A stretch of 64,000 nt of DNA from Spirodela intermedia (GCA_902729315.2 LR746268.1:8811005-8875004); one strand, 5' to 3'; numbered from the stretch's first letter, positions 49,701 through 61,800 are shown. Notes: generated from the sequence alone by a model not told the origin. Program-made: numbers and translations.

Positions 49701-50215
49701 AAATGAGAAATAGGATGAATAATTCAAAATCATACGATTTATGACTAACAGAACCATTAGTTTCAAAGTACGTGTGCGTTCATGGAAAAACGTGGCAATT
49801 ATGAAGGTGGTGCTCAGCATACTCAATGAGTAATAGTAGAATACATATTACTGGGAAGAGGGTACCAAGAACATATTAGATCGTAAAAGAAGAAACTACA
49901 AGATATATATGCACTCACCTGAAGTCTGGCTCATGTATTGCACTGTACCCCTCAAGAGCCTGTGGATGCAACAGAATAAGCCAAGTCAGGAACTAATACT
50001 TATGGTAGCGTGTACTTATGGTATCCAGTCCATATCCAAAATGGCAAACCGCTTTTCTTGATTGTTCATTTAGGATGAGAAGCCACTAAACGTGGAGTAC
50101 AATCACATGAGCCATAATATTCTTCATTTCATCTCGGATAAGTGATTAAAGAAAGAACTGCAATTACGCTGTTGTTATCCCATCCTTGTTGGAGCATATA
50201 GCGCCCAGGATCCAT
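42861..50215 (-). CDS. SUA: SUA (suppressor of abi3-5) / RBM5-type splicing factor
   Basis: Fifteen coding exons: 50215-50168, 49959-49919, 49651-48886, 48801-48730, 48643-48551, 48458-48379, 47901-47757, 47320-47236, 47140-47049, 46956-46888, 46792-46613, 46173-45984, 45442-44516, 43515-43322, 43043-42861. Total 1054 residues. Order: an Asp/Arg/Ser-rich RS-like region (30-280); RRM1 from ATVVVKGLSQKTTEEDL (about 288-370); a RanBP2 zinc finger DWMCTICGCINFARRTSCFQC (about 397-416); RRM2 from THVLVVRGLDENADEEML (about 446-530); an OCRE domain of aromatic repeats YYYDASSGFYYDGNTGLYYD (about 600-650); and a G-patch, NMGWQEGSGLGKDGSG (about 988-1003). SUA controls cryptic-intron splicing of ABI3 in Arabidopsis, and human RBM5/10 are homologues. 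Intron 13 carries a tandem array. Confidence 0.95.
43653..43704. repeat. (AG)n microsatellite in SUA intron 13
   Basis: A 52-base AG run immediately next to the tandem array in the same intron. Confidence 0.95.
43706..44445 (-). repeat. Seven-unit tandem array in SUA intron 13
   Basis: Units start near 43706, 43811, 43921, 44039, 44146, 44253 and 44369, so periods are 105-118 bp. Shared text (plus strand) is 'ga(g/t)cccacagagatttcgg', 'atgatgattattcaaccaac', 'gcttcatatgctgtat' and 'ctcataaaactaacttttaa'. The first unit is diverged and contains a CCCAAC-rich insert. The array fills most of the 1.0 kb intron. Confidence 0.9.
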
Positions 50216-50299
50216 TTCTTGCAGACCACACCGATGTTACCCCAGAAAGGCCTTGTCGATCTTTCACAAGATTCTAGCACGCTGTTTGGGTAAGCTATC

Positions 50300-51933
50300 C
50301 TGTAATGGTTACAGAAACAGACACAGTTACACCAATATCAATTGACAATCAATTCTGAGAACTTGTCCACCTTTTCAATCGGTATCGTCCGAAACAACTC
50401 CTCCAAATGAACAGTAATGCCACACACCTCAATAAAAAAAGCACATAAGAAGATACAGAAAATTATGTCTGAACGTTGACGTACTGCCTTCCTGTTAAGT
50501 TTCTAATGTAATCCTTCACGAAAATGAAGACTCAAAACAGAACATTACTCCGGGTCAATTATGAGACACATCAATAGAAACATTCAACCATGAAATGTAA
50601 TTGACTGTAGATACAGCTGTACTGGCTATATATAGTGGGCGTATTTTTAATATGTCAATACTCACGCAAAGACTAAAGAATGCGTGAAAAGGATTTATTC
50701 GCTTTTATCAAATTAAAAAAAGGTTTACTCAGACAAGTCAACACAATAGTCGTTAAAAACACAATGCTAACCACGTTCGTTACAGCCCGGTAGCTGTCGT
50801 GAAATTTCCTCAAGAATATCAGAAAATTACGAGCAAAGCATCAAGCAGAGCTTTAATTCATGATTTCGAGAACGCTTTTTATATGGTTATAATTCTCTAT
50901 TATTCCGGGCAGCAAGGAGGCAAATCAAAGATAAAAAAGAACCGCCACAAGGAATACTTTTTTTTTTCGGAATTCAAGTTTGTTACCCTGATATGGAAAA
51001 TTCTCCAACACTTACATAATTCCTAACGAGAATGTTAAATGAACAGAATAATGAAACATTACCAATAAATAATAAATAATATACAAGTTATCAGGTATCT
51101 GCAACTATTTATCATCCACTGGTTCACGCATGAGATGCCCACGGTTAATGAAAGAATACTAATTTAGAAAATGACGAATGTGAGCGGTGAACATGAGGGT
51201 GAGACACGATTCTCAAAACTCGGCATTCACCAACAGGACAGAAGCCCGATGTCAGAAATACGCAAACCAGGTATTTTGAGAAAAGTTGTATTCATAGGGT
51301 AACCCTTCCAGCGTTCAGGGGCAAGGAAGAACTGTGCCGTGGCATGGACATATATGAGGTGACTGTATGAGTGAGGCTTCTCCCAAAATAAGTGAAGAAG
51401 CCGGAGTAAGGATGACCATACAATAGAAAAAGGAGACTGAAAAAAACTCGACTGGCATTTATATTTGCAAACACCCTTCAGAAATAAATTTACACTGTAA
51501 AATAGAAACCCATAGGAAAAGACGGCATTCCCCCCACTAGATAAGCATAAGAGAACGCTCTAACGGCTGAAAATTGTATACAGTAGTGAAGTTGTCCTTA
51601 GTCGGCCAGGATACATCTCCTGGGAGCCCCAGGTCCATTGTTGACCTGCCCCGTCCAAATTCCCACTCCTCGAGCTAAATCCAAAACTAAACCTCGGAAT
51701 CAGAATCCGACCTAACGAAACCTTGTTTGCAACCGCGAGCCCCAATGTCCAAAATCAAGATAACCCTAAATCCGACGGAAACCTCGCGCTTCCCTCGGCA
51801 GCAAGAGAAGCAGCACAATGGGCAAGCCAAACCCTAGATCTACCCTAACAGCCAGACGAAGACGCCCAGCTCAGCACAACATCCCGTATCAAAACCCGAC
51901 AGCGACACAGAGCAAAGATGAAAAATACCATAC
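50300..51933 (-). other. Leader intron of SUA
   Basis: The minus-strand donor gtatgg lies at 51933 after a GC-rich leader exon (51934 to about 52175). The acceptor ccattacag ends at 50300, 84 nt before the SUA ATG. The 1.63 kb between is AT-rich with no coding-like frame. Inferred from splice consensus. Confidence 0.6.
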
Positions 51934-52203
51934 CTGATGGCACGGTGAGGGCCGAGGGAGCCCCCAGAGCCACTGTCTCCACACTAGGAAAGCGGGCGCC
52001 CCAGATGATCACGGGCCACGGACGGGCCGAAGGAGAGAGAAAGAGCTCTGCCTTGGGCGGCGAGGGGGGAGGAAGAAGAGGTCTTCAGAGAGAAACTTTG
52101 ATATCTGCCACCAGGTTTCCGGAGCGGGAGGGCGAGAAGAGGCTCCTCTTTCATTAGCTCCGAACGTTCTCGTCTGCCGTAGCCGCTAGGGCCGCCGGGA
52201 CGT

Positions 52204-52318
52204 CTTTATACAGTCGTTACTCTGCTACGTCAGCCGTCGGATCGACATCGGCCACGTCAAAATAGGGCCCAGGTCATAAAGGTCCATTGGGCCCATATTA
52301 GGCTCATATTGGGCCTAT
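52204..52318 (-). promoter_or_regulatory. SUA promoter: TATA box and site II cluster
   Basis: TATAAAG on the minus strand at 52204-52210, about 30 bp before the inferred leader exon. Upstream, within 60 bp, are three GGGCC-type site II motifs: GGGCCCA (52265-52271), TGGGCCCA (52288-52295) and TGGGCCT (52310-52317). TCP factors bind such elements in housekeeping promoters. Confidence 0.55.
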
Positions 52319-53028
52319 ACCACCTGTAGCCGCGTTCATGAACACTGGAAAAAGGCTCTGTTTTATGACGTCATCGAACCAGCGACAGCCTCGGGATTAT
52401 CGACAATAAATTAGTTATTTTTAATCATATTATTTCTGATAGTATATCCCGAATAATTATGCATTGACTTTTATACTTACGAGCTGGCCGTCGAGTATTT
52501 CTCGTCAAAAAAATGCCAATTTTGAGGTTACAAAATATAATAAGAGGAAATAACATATATTAAGCATTATATATATATATATTAAAAACAGACGATTATC
52601 AATTACTACTACGAGAGTACCTCGAGAATTACTGTGAGACACGTCCGTATGACTAAAGTCAACATCTAATTATGACGCCACATATATGAAACGAGATTTT
52701 CTCAACCAGGGTTGACTTGCACCATAATTAATAATTACTGACAAGATTTGAGCCATTTTTATATACTAATTCGGAAAAAAAGGCCTAAAACCTCCCCAAA
52801 TTCGTCAAATATTTTTCCATAATATCGCCGGCAATTTTCCCTAGCAGGCGGGTCTTCAATGGACGAGATACTCAAAAAAGTCAACACCAAGAACGCTGTC
52901 TTGCGAAATAGGAGAGAGAAAATAGGTCTTCGCTGAACACAAAGTCAACTCCATGGATGCTAGATTGCAGGAAGGTGGAACAAAATCTAAGGCAACGGAC
53001 TGAAGGAGGGCCTCCCCCACCTCCCTAC
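52319..53028. other. Intergenic region between SUA promoter and RPS25 3' end
   Basis: AT-rich DNA with several 'gtcaac' or 'ttgac' motifs and a (TA)n run near 52571-52582. The right end should include the RPS25 3' UTR. No gene was found. Confidence 0.5.
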
Positions 53029-54631
53029 CTAGGTGTTCGTGGCTCTGGTGTAGATCTGCTGTGAGGCGTGTGCGGCCACCATCCTGATCGACCCCCTCGC
53101 CATAAGATCCTTTATGGCCCTCCGCGCCAGTGATCCACTGATCTGAAACACCAACCCGGAAAAATAGCTACCAGTTAGAAAGTCAAACGAAGCCAAGAAT
53201 AATTCTCGATAGATATAAGTCAGCGATAGAAAATCATATCACAATTCTTGCAATGGCTCCACATGGTTTGACCTTCTGAGATAGAAGCTAAATAAGTGGA
53301 TGTCAAGAAACAGCAACCAGGAACAATAGCTACCAGTTAGAAAGTCAGACGAAGACAATAATAATTCCCGATAGATGTAAGTCAGAGAGAAAATCATATC
53401 ACAAAATCTTGCAATGGTTCCACATGGTTTGACCTTCTGATATAGAAGCTGAATGAGTGGGTGAGAAGAAACATCAACCCGGAAGAATAGCTATCAGTTA
53501 GAAAGTCAAACGAAGCCAAGAATAATTCCCGTAGATATAAGTCAGCAATAGAAAATCATATCACAAATCTTGCAATGGCGCCACATGGTTTGACCATCTG
53601 AGATAGAAGCTGAATCAGTGGGTGTCAAGAAGGGTTTTTTATTTCCCAGCATGTGATAAGCAATAAACTTTTAAAAAAATAAAAAAATATTTCATGGCAG
53701 AATCATAAATGTTCTATAAGGCGATTGACAGCCATCTTCTCAATTAATCATTCACCGGATCTTAAAATCTCTCAAGTCTGAGCATTGTTTTTCCAAAATA
53801 TTTATGTTATTCAGCAGGCGCCTATGAATCTCGGAGCATGTCCTCTCTCACCATATATATATATAAATTATTGACTTCGGAAAAATCAGAAACTGTGAAC
53901 ATCAAAGTAAACTGATTATACGAAGGCACGGATTTCGATATGTTTATCATCGTAGCTGGATTGGGCCGATACTGAGCCAAAGGGTTGCGCCATCTCAGAC
54001 GAGATGCTTCGCATGAAAACGAGATAATCAATGCACAACCAGACGTGAGCCTTCAGATCTACTGATATATCCCTCAAAACGTATTCCATGGGAAGCAAAC
54101 AGAGGGAACGTGAACGGTGCGGGTGTCATCTCACCGTTCACAGATGAACACTTGCAGAACGTAAGAGGACGAAGAAGGGGTTCAAAAAAGTAGATGAGGA
54201 TGGACGGCACGAGTGCGCCAGAAATCGTACCCTCAATCTCTCCGACAGCACGGACGGGGTGATCTGCTTGAACTTGGGGACTTCGGTAAGCATCTTGTCG
54301 TAGGTTGCCTGATCGAACAGCACAGAATTGTTCACCTTCTCCTTTTGCTTCCCCTTGCTCCACTTCTGCATCCGTGAAAGATTCACTGATTGAGAACGAG
54401 GCGCAAAAACACCAATAGTCGATTACGAGATGTGAATCACTTGAGCTAAAACATCAGGACCTTCTTCTTCTGCTTGCCGCCACCGCCTGACTTGGCGGGC
54501 TTCGACGATGGGGGAGGAGCCTTGTCCTTCTTCGGTGCCTGCAGAGACCAGAAGAACATCATCAAACACCTGAAAACGTCATCAAGCAGTCAAATGAACG
54601 CCCTACGAGGGCACAGAAAATGACCTACCAT
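53029..54631 (-). CDS. RPS25: 40S ribosomal protein eS25
   Basis: Four exons: 54631-54629 (ATG only), 54538-54461, 54365-54231, 53142-53029. Total 109 residues, the normal plant length. The sequence opens [22 protein letters not shown], followed by a Lys-rich stretch, [20 protein letters not shown] and the winged-helix part [23 protein letters not shown], and ends [12 protein letters not shown]. eS25 sits in the small-subunit head and helps initiation on some structured RNAs. The start codon is the last codon of exon 1. The donor after exon 2 is gtcctg, weaker than usual. Intron 3 (1.09 kb) contains a three-unit tandem repeat. The gene is divergent from the mitochondrial-protein gene at 55093. 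Confidence 0.96.
53158..53635 (-). repeat. Three-unit tandem repeat in RPS25 intron 3
   Basis: Three units of about 161 bp starting near 53166, 53328 and 53489. Shared text includes 'agctaccagttagaaagtca', 'gataagtcag'-like pieces, 'gaaaatcatatcacaa' and 'ccacatggtttgacc'. The copies are roughly 85-90 percent alike by eye. The array starts about 15-25 bp from the splice acceptor of the last exon. Confidence 0.9.
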
Positions 54632-55092
54632 GTCAGGCAATGCAAGGACTCTTCCTCCCTTGAATCAAAATCCTTCTCCGACGAGGCGGCGGCGGCGAGG
54701 AGGTAGAGATCTGGCACCAAGAAGCAGATGAATGGGAATAAAAGGGGCGTTCGTTAGGGTTTTTCTTAATACGCACCGTCAGATGAAGACAGCGCGGGAC
54801 CCGATCTGACGGCCGTAATGCGCCAAAGCCCGGCCCAACTCGAAACTATCAGCACCATAAGGATCCAGACCCCTTACCCTTTGATCGAGATCAAGCGGCT
54901 ACGCTCCCTCTACAATCCATAACCGCTCGATTGTTGGATTCCCTGATCTTTATGAACCTTCTTCCGGTTCAAGAGGGTATTTTGGGTATTATGGTCAAGA
55001 ATGAGGATCTAGAGGACTGCAACTCTTCAAGCTTGATTCTCTTACTTCTCTCTCTTGTTCGGGGTTGGGAGTGGTGACCGGAGTGAGGGGCC
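54632..55092. promoter_or_regulatory. Divergent promoter, RPS25 / mitochondrial protein gene
   Basis: The two start codons are 461 bp apart and divergent. A telo-box (AAACCCTAA on the minus strand) lies at 54754-54762, and a site II core (GGCCCA) at 54832-54837. This pair is the classic signature of plant ribosomal-protein and other translation or growth-linked promoters. The RPS25 leader is GC-rich (54660-54712). Confidence 0.6.
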
Positions 55093-57363
55093 ATGGCGGC
55101 GACGAGGGCGGCGAGCCGTTTCATCAGCCGACGGCTCTCTAGCGGGGGGAAGATCCTGAGTGAGGAGGAGAAGGCTGTGGAGAATGTCTACATCAAGGTC
55201 TGATTCCTCACCTTGGTACATTATGTTTTGCGTCTTTCCATCATCCTCTTGAGCCACTTGTATTAGGTCCGATTCTTCTTCGGATCATGATGGATTCTTA
55301 TTTTCTGTGCTTTCATATGTGGATGTTAATGCTGTCACTAGGTTAGTTTTTCAACGTGCGCTATTCACAAACCCTCGCTACGCTGTTTTTGTCGGCAATT
55401 TAATCGTTTCCGGGCGTTTCACATCAGTAGAGTTCTAAATGGTGGGGGTGCTTTGTGCCTTTTGGAGCCTAGGATTATGTAGCTTGTCCCCTTCTAGATT
55501 ATGGATTCACATGAGGAGCTCGTTGTTTTTTCTACTGCGTTTGTTCATGAGTGATTTATCCGTAGGCGCGGACTGTATATTTGGGCTCTTATTTTTTCAG
55601 TAATGCCTGAGGTCTTTGGGCGCTCGACCAATATATACTGAATGCCTGTCATTTTATTTGCGTGAATTTCGGCTTATGTTCTACTATGCCCGAATTTTTT
55701 GGGGCAGACGTTTATTCACTTTAGATCCTCATTAAGCATCCTTTGTTGAACCGATTAAGTTATTTAACGTACTTTTGCGTAATGAGAACCCCTTCCCTTG
55801 TCCTCTGTGTACATGGAACCTATCATTCTGTTAAAAGTAAGGTTGCCTTATTTAAATGCTAACACCGATGAGCATTGACTTCTTTTCTTGCATCATTGGT
55901 CATATCATTTTAACAAGGCAGGACAATTCGCCGCGGTGTTATGGTATCTTGGGTGAGCCACCATGGTTTTATGGGTTATACTGAGTTGGTGTCGTAAGAC
56001 ATTGGCCGAAAAATTTTAGTACGTGGAGAAAATGAGTACGTCGGCCATATTATTTAAGAATTGAAAACCAGCTGATGATCATGGCGTTCCTGAAGGATAC
56101 AAGCATGTGCAGATTTAATCGCAGTTGATCTGGATAAGATAAGAAAGGAAGTTATCAGTAACCAACCTTTTCATCACTGACCGTAAGAGTGTTACATCTC
56201 AAGGTCATGCTCTAGTTTCTCCTCAATCAATAGCATATCTCATGCACACGTTGAGGATGTTCAAGTTATTAGTGGCCTCATTATGATTTGGAAAGATGAC
56301 CGACAGGAAATAGTCATGTTCATGATTTGGCAACTGGTTCTTAAGTCAACTCGCCTATTTTTTTAACATTACGCAATCTGCTAAATGGGTTTAGATGGTG
56401 CCTGAATTTATATTTTTTATTTTATTTTCATATGGATATGCTGAGTGGATATTCTTTTCCTTTGTCTTATTCTGTAAGGCATCCAGGTGCGGTGCTCCGT
56501 CAATTTATAACTTTCAGATTGATTACATGCCATTACATTAGGAAATCAATCTTATCACGTAGCTTTGGAAATTATAATATATTTGGTCTTCTTTATTGCT
56601 TATGCTCTCAAATCCCAGATTCTGCCCCAAAAATTCGTGGTTACCAGATACTCACTGGGTCCGCCATGCAATGTAAAGAAATCAGGCTGACTTGGCTGAT
56701 GCCCATTGCTTTTTCTCTGATGTTCATCACTTCTCTCGTGAATTCTGAGGGAGCAACGACTTTTAACTACGCACCAGTACTGGTCGCTGTTCATGGTGTT
56801 GACACGAACCTGCTTCATGCTGTTGCAGAAACTCGAGCAAGAGAAGTTGGAGAAGCTCGCTCGGAAGGTGCGGTCGTACGAAGCTTTCTGATAATTTCCT
56901 CTGCATCATTCAGTCATCAAGTTATATAACACGCTCCCAATGCTCATACAATCACCAAGAATGGAAAAAAACGATGGCAGAACTCCTCATGAATGATTAC
57001 TCGAACAAACCCACTCACTGTTCATGAGAAATTTCTTCTTACCCGCGAAGATCTTCTTCTCACATCATATCAAGCCCACTCTTAAATAGTCTCATCGGAT
57101 CCTCATCATCTTCCTCCATAGAATCACAAGGTTCACGATGATGGATGCAGGGTGTGAAATCAGAAGCTCCGGCCACATCATCGGACACAGCGACACCTGC
57201 AGCCAATGCTGCAAGCGGCTCAGCGGGATCCTCCACCTCCAGGGGCGTTTCCACCGACAAGAACAGGAACTACGCCGTGCTGGCCGGCACAGTGACTGCA
57301 CTCGCCGGGCTCGGCTGGTATCTCAGCACCAGAGACAAGAAGACGGAGGAAGCCCAGGACTAG
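55093..57363 (+). CDS. Small mitochondrial protein, At2g27730-like, unknown function
   Basis: Three coding exons: 55093-55197, 56829-56867, 57151-57363. Total 118 residues. The N-terminus MAATRAASRFISRRLSSG is a typical mitochondrial presequence. It is followed by an acidic-basic helix (LSEEEKAVENVYIKKLEQEKLEKLARK) resembling the start of IF1-type ATPase inhibitors, a Ser/Ala-rich linker, and one C-terminal membrane span (NYAVLAGTVTALAGLGWYLS) with a charged tail. The closest Arabidopsis relative from memory is At2g27730, an uncharacterised mitochondrial protein. Intron 1 is 1.63 kb and exon 2 is only 39 nt. The IF1 resemblance is a visual impression, not proof of function. Confidence 0.88.
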
Positions 57364-58353
57364 TAGTAGTCTCTGCTTGCCTGCCATTTCCTTTTGTGGA
57401 AGCATTCGATCTGTTCTTACTTTGTGAACTCATCTGGGCCGTTCTTTGTCCCGGAATTAGATTATGTGAAGGCTCAGATGAACATCATACTCAGCCTGTG
57501 GCTTCCTTGGTGCTGAATAATGCAGGAAGAACGGGGTCAGGCCGGTTGTTGCGATGCTCTTGATCCGAACATCTGGTTCTTGCCCGTCAGTCTTCTGGGT
57601 ATCAGTATGGATGCTCAGCGATCTCCTTGTCGTTTGACGGCCCAAGCCCGGATCTCTTGGCAGGCCCATCGTTGACCTGCAGCAAAGAAAAAGGAAGAAA
57701 TGGCGGGCGCTGGCAGATATATACAGATGCATACTGGGGTGGTTTTAGAAAGCGAAGAAAGGTGAAGAAGCCTTGCATTTACGTCAGGAGAGTTTAAGCA
57801 TGCCATAGTCAACTGCCAGGGTCTTCTCTCTCTCTCTCTCTCTCTCTCTCGGCTTTCCTCCTGCTCCGGCGAATTTCAGCTGACGATGAATCGCAGCAAA
57901 AGAGGAAGAAAAGAAGGTATTGACGAGCAGAGACGAGGGAACTGCCTTGTTTTTGCATCACTGAACTCAGGTTTTGGCCAGGACCACACCCACTGCGTTC
58001 ATAATTTTCAGAGCCCATTGACTTCCTCTCATCTCTGCTGGTTACATGCGAATAAGATCAAAAATGAAATAAAATCGTGGACACAGTTCACCGGAGCAAT
58101 GCCAGAGGACGTTAGGTTAATCGGAAAAAACAGAGGAGATTTCTAACGTGATTATCGTGGGCTCTAACCGGGACATTCAGAGAGCCTGGAAGTTTTCCGG
58201 CGGGCCTCCTCGTGCAGCTCGCGGGCGGCTGCTTGGCTGGGCCCGGAAGGCTCTAAGCTTCCTCCGCCCGCATTTTGCGATTAGAGGGGCCGGCAGAAGG
58301 TGGCGGCGGAGGCGGCGACGTCGCCGGTAAGCCAGTCTCTTGGTACCACGTAT

Positions 58354-58398
<45 letters not shown>

Positions 58399-58869
58399 GT
58401 GCCTCATCTTGCATGGGTTGCATGGGTTTTAATCATTAAGAAAAACCCATAATCGAGTAAAATAAGAATAACGAATGAGATTTCAAAAAAGCAAAATGAT
58501 AATCAAGAGGAGCCTTCAAATGATCGAGTTGGTCTAAGCTGACTGACCTTCTGGAAATAAAAAGATCAGCCGGGAAGAGAGAGAGAGAGAAGAATTCACC
58601 CGAAAACAAGCGACTCTATCTGGTTCGCAGAAGATAAAGAGGGGCCCAGCTCCGAAGTTGGTCGGCAGGCAAGCCCACGGAACCCAGCTCAATTCCAACG
58701 CCACCCCACTCCCCCTCCCCCCTTGTGAAACAAGAAAGAACTTCCCCCTGTCAGCTCTCCCTTCCATTCATGGTTATCTGCTTAGAGAGAGAGAGAGAGA
58801 GAGGCTCACTGAGGGCAACCGGAGCTTGCCGGTGTGTTCGAGGCCGCATGAGTGAAGCCCGGGGGGCCC
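57364..58869. other. Convergent intergenic region with (CT)n runs
   Basis: It lies between the stop codons of the mitochondrial-protein gene and cpSRP54. It holds (CT)n runs at about 57825-57850 and 58360-58395 and (AG)n runs near 58580-58590 and 58785-58802. A minus-strand stretch at 57602-57676 has a good acceptor and 24 codons, but no partner exon was found. No gene is supported. Confidence 0.5.
58360..58395. repeat. (CT)n microsatellite
   Basis: A pure CT run of about 35 bases in the gap downstream of cpSRP54. Confidence 0.9.
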
Positions 58870-61800
58870 TCAGTTTTTGGCCCCAAAGCCACGAGGACTC
58901 GGTCTTGAAGCTGCCGAATCTGCAAACTGTCTCCGAGAGTCTGATCTCCTCCTCCTCCTTGCAGTGCCGGCGGGCGCCTGATGGAGATGAAGATGATTAG
59001 AGATCACATAAACAGGATCTTCAGATTCCTCCGTGAATGCATATGGGAGAGGAAGCGACTCATCTAATGATGTGCTTTCGAAGGCCAACTTTTTTCCTGA
59101 TTTATATAATTTGAAAATATTTCGCCAAAAATAGAATGTTTTTCTATGCCTTTTAAGACTAATTAAATACTTCAGACAAGAAGGATGAATCTTAGTTTAG
59201 AAAGAAATTAAAAAAAATCATACAGAACAGCCCCCCCTTCATCACTTCTCAATCTCTGAGCATCCGCCCCTCCACAGAACAGGAATTCTCAGCCAGACTG
59301 GGGAACTATGGGATTCAACCTTTTCTCAGACAATGATGAACAGTGGATTCAACTAAAGAGTAGCAGTGGAGGTACTGTTGCAAGATTGTCCTCTAGGTAG
59401 ATGCACGAAGCAGAGTAGGGGTAATTAATCTTGGACTTAGCATGAGACAGAGTGTAGATAATTAATTTGCCTCTGCGATACCAGCTTGCATGGCAACTAA
59501 CATAAATTCTACAAGAACAGATACAGATACTTTAAGAAATCAAAATAAAAATAAATCCAGCCGCATATAAAATACAGAAATGATTTACGGCAAGCGAGAG
59601 AGGAAACCCAACCTTTTGTTCAGACTTAAGGGCCTCCTCTAGATTGCTTAATGCGGGGATGGAGCCGCCTTCCATGGCTCCCATTAAATTTTTCATTCGA
59701 ACACGCATTTGAAAGAGTTGGGCAACGAGTTGGGCTACCTGGTACACTCAATGCAGGAGAAATTTACCTATAGTTAGTCTTCTTCCGCTATTATTATCTA
59801 AGAAACTTATCAACAGAGTTGAGAATCATTGCTTCCATGTATACCTGCTTCTCGGGTTTCCCTGATTCCGTGGCAACTCTCTTTCGCCTAGCTGGTGATT
59901 CTGCTAACAATTCCGGCTTTTCCCTTTCCTCTTTTGATTAAGAAACGACAGAGAGTGAGAAGCATAAAGCTTTCAATTGAAGATGAGAAATAAATAAATG
60001 GCAATCCATGATAACAAGTGACGTTTAGTCGGATGCCTATACAGGTGATACTACTAAGGGGGGGAGATCATTAGTTCTCGTTCTTGATCTACAATATCCA
60101 TTTCCTTTTTGGTATGAAGCTGTACCACCATGCCTATTGCATTTGTTTGAAATGATACATCTGAAAGGCTCGACTTGCTATTACAGTCATCCGACAGCAG
60201 GCACAGTTGACTGTAATGAACTGGCTTCAACAGAACTTGAAGATATTTTGAAAGGCTCTTATTAATGAGATGAATCAGTGTCCATAATTTTAAAAGCCTA
60301 TTGGGTCCTTGGGTCAACGAACAACAATAAATGATTGATTTTTTTTATTATCGATAAATTCAAATGTAGATGTTCACTTGGGGATCATAAAGAATCAGTG
60401 TTGTCTTGTTTTTACTGGCAGATGATGAGCATATGATGTTTCCAACAAAATTTTAAAAAGTTGGCAAAGCTAGGAAATTAAACTAATAATTTTCTAACAC
60501 AGAAGACGTAATGACTGGCCAGGAGAGACTGCTTGGAAGTTTATTGGACCACGAAATATTCCATAGAAATAGGGAATAAAGAACAAACCTGGAGTCATTG
60601 CGTTAATCATTACTTCCATTTCTTTTAAGTTTCTCTCTGCCTCACGAATTTGAGATGGAGTTACCTATCAGTATCATGAACAAGGAAAATGAATTGTTAA
60701 TATATCATCGATTGTCATATGGCTAAATGGACAGATAGGGGGTCCAAATAAAATAAAATAAAATAAACAAGGAGGGCAGGAATATCACCTTTCCCATGCC
60801 AGGAATCATTCCAATTACACGACTCATAGAACCCATTTGTGCAACAGCACGGGTCTGCTTCAAGAAGTCATTGAAGTCAAACTTCGCACTCATAATCTTC
60901 TTTTGTAGATCTTCAGCTTCTTCTTGCTTCATCTGGTATAGAAAATAATCATCGTCAGGATTTGACTGCGACACTCTGGACAACGAGACAAACCTCAGAA
61001 GTAACAGACACTTACAACTTCTTGGGCTTTTTCAACAAACGTAAGAACATCCCCCATTCCTAGAATGCGTCCAGCCATGCGATCAGGGTAAAATGGTTCG
61101 AGATCCTCCATACGTTCTCCTCGTCCTACAAGCTTAATTGGCTTCCCGGATACCTGCCAATATTCACAATTAACTTAAATAAGCAATTGGTTTGTGTATT
61201 AAAAGCATTTTCCCAGTACTTTCTTAGGTCTTAGAACTTTTCTGCGGCTGGAATTTTCTTTTTGAGTGCCACCTGAGAGAAACCATGTCCACCACTCCCA
61301 AACAATATAAATAAGGAAAATGAAATTTCTATTTCATATACTTTAATTTCGCAAACTTTATTACCTGTATAGAATGCTAAGCACACAATTTTTATCACTC
61401 TCACATTGGTTACTATAATCCTTCATCGTCTAGTCTTCTAAACTCACTAAAATAGATAGACCCCTAGAAAGGTCTAATTTTCGTCCAAGAAACAGAGTTT
61501 GGCCGGCGTAACTTTCTTAGCAGTGGATAGCTTAAAGAATGTGCATAAGAGTCGATACATTGACTATTACCGTGAAATCGAACATTGCCTTTAACAAAGA
61601 AAAAGCTCACTGATCGTCCTAAAATTTGATTACCCTGTTTTCTTCAGACATGAAAGTGCTCAACACCATGTCTAACTATCTAGATGCGTCTTCCCAAATG
61701 CCAAAGAAAACTCAGAAGTGAACTCAGAAGTGTTGATTACTGAGGAAGCATGAGCATATTAAAATCATAACTTGATGGCCAACAGCCTAACTGTTTAATC

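Noticed and set aside
58978-59088. Minus-strand protein beginning [12 protein letters not shown] and running into the cpSRP54 tail
   Set aside because: A cag acceptor separates this leader from [11 protein letters not shown], and phase joins the tail to the M-domain exons, so the leader is intron.
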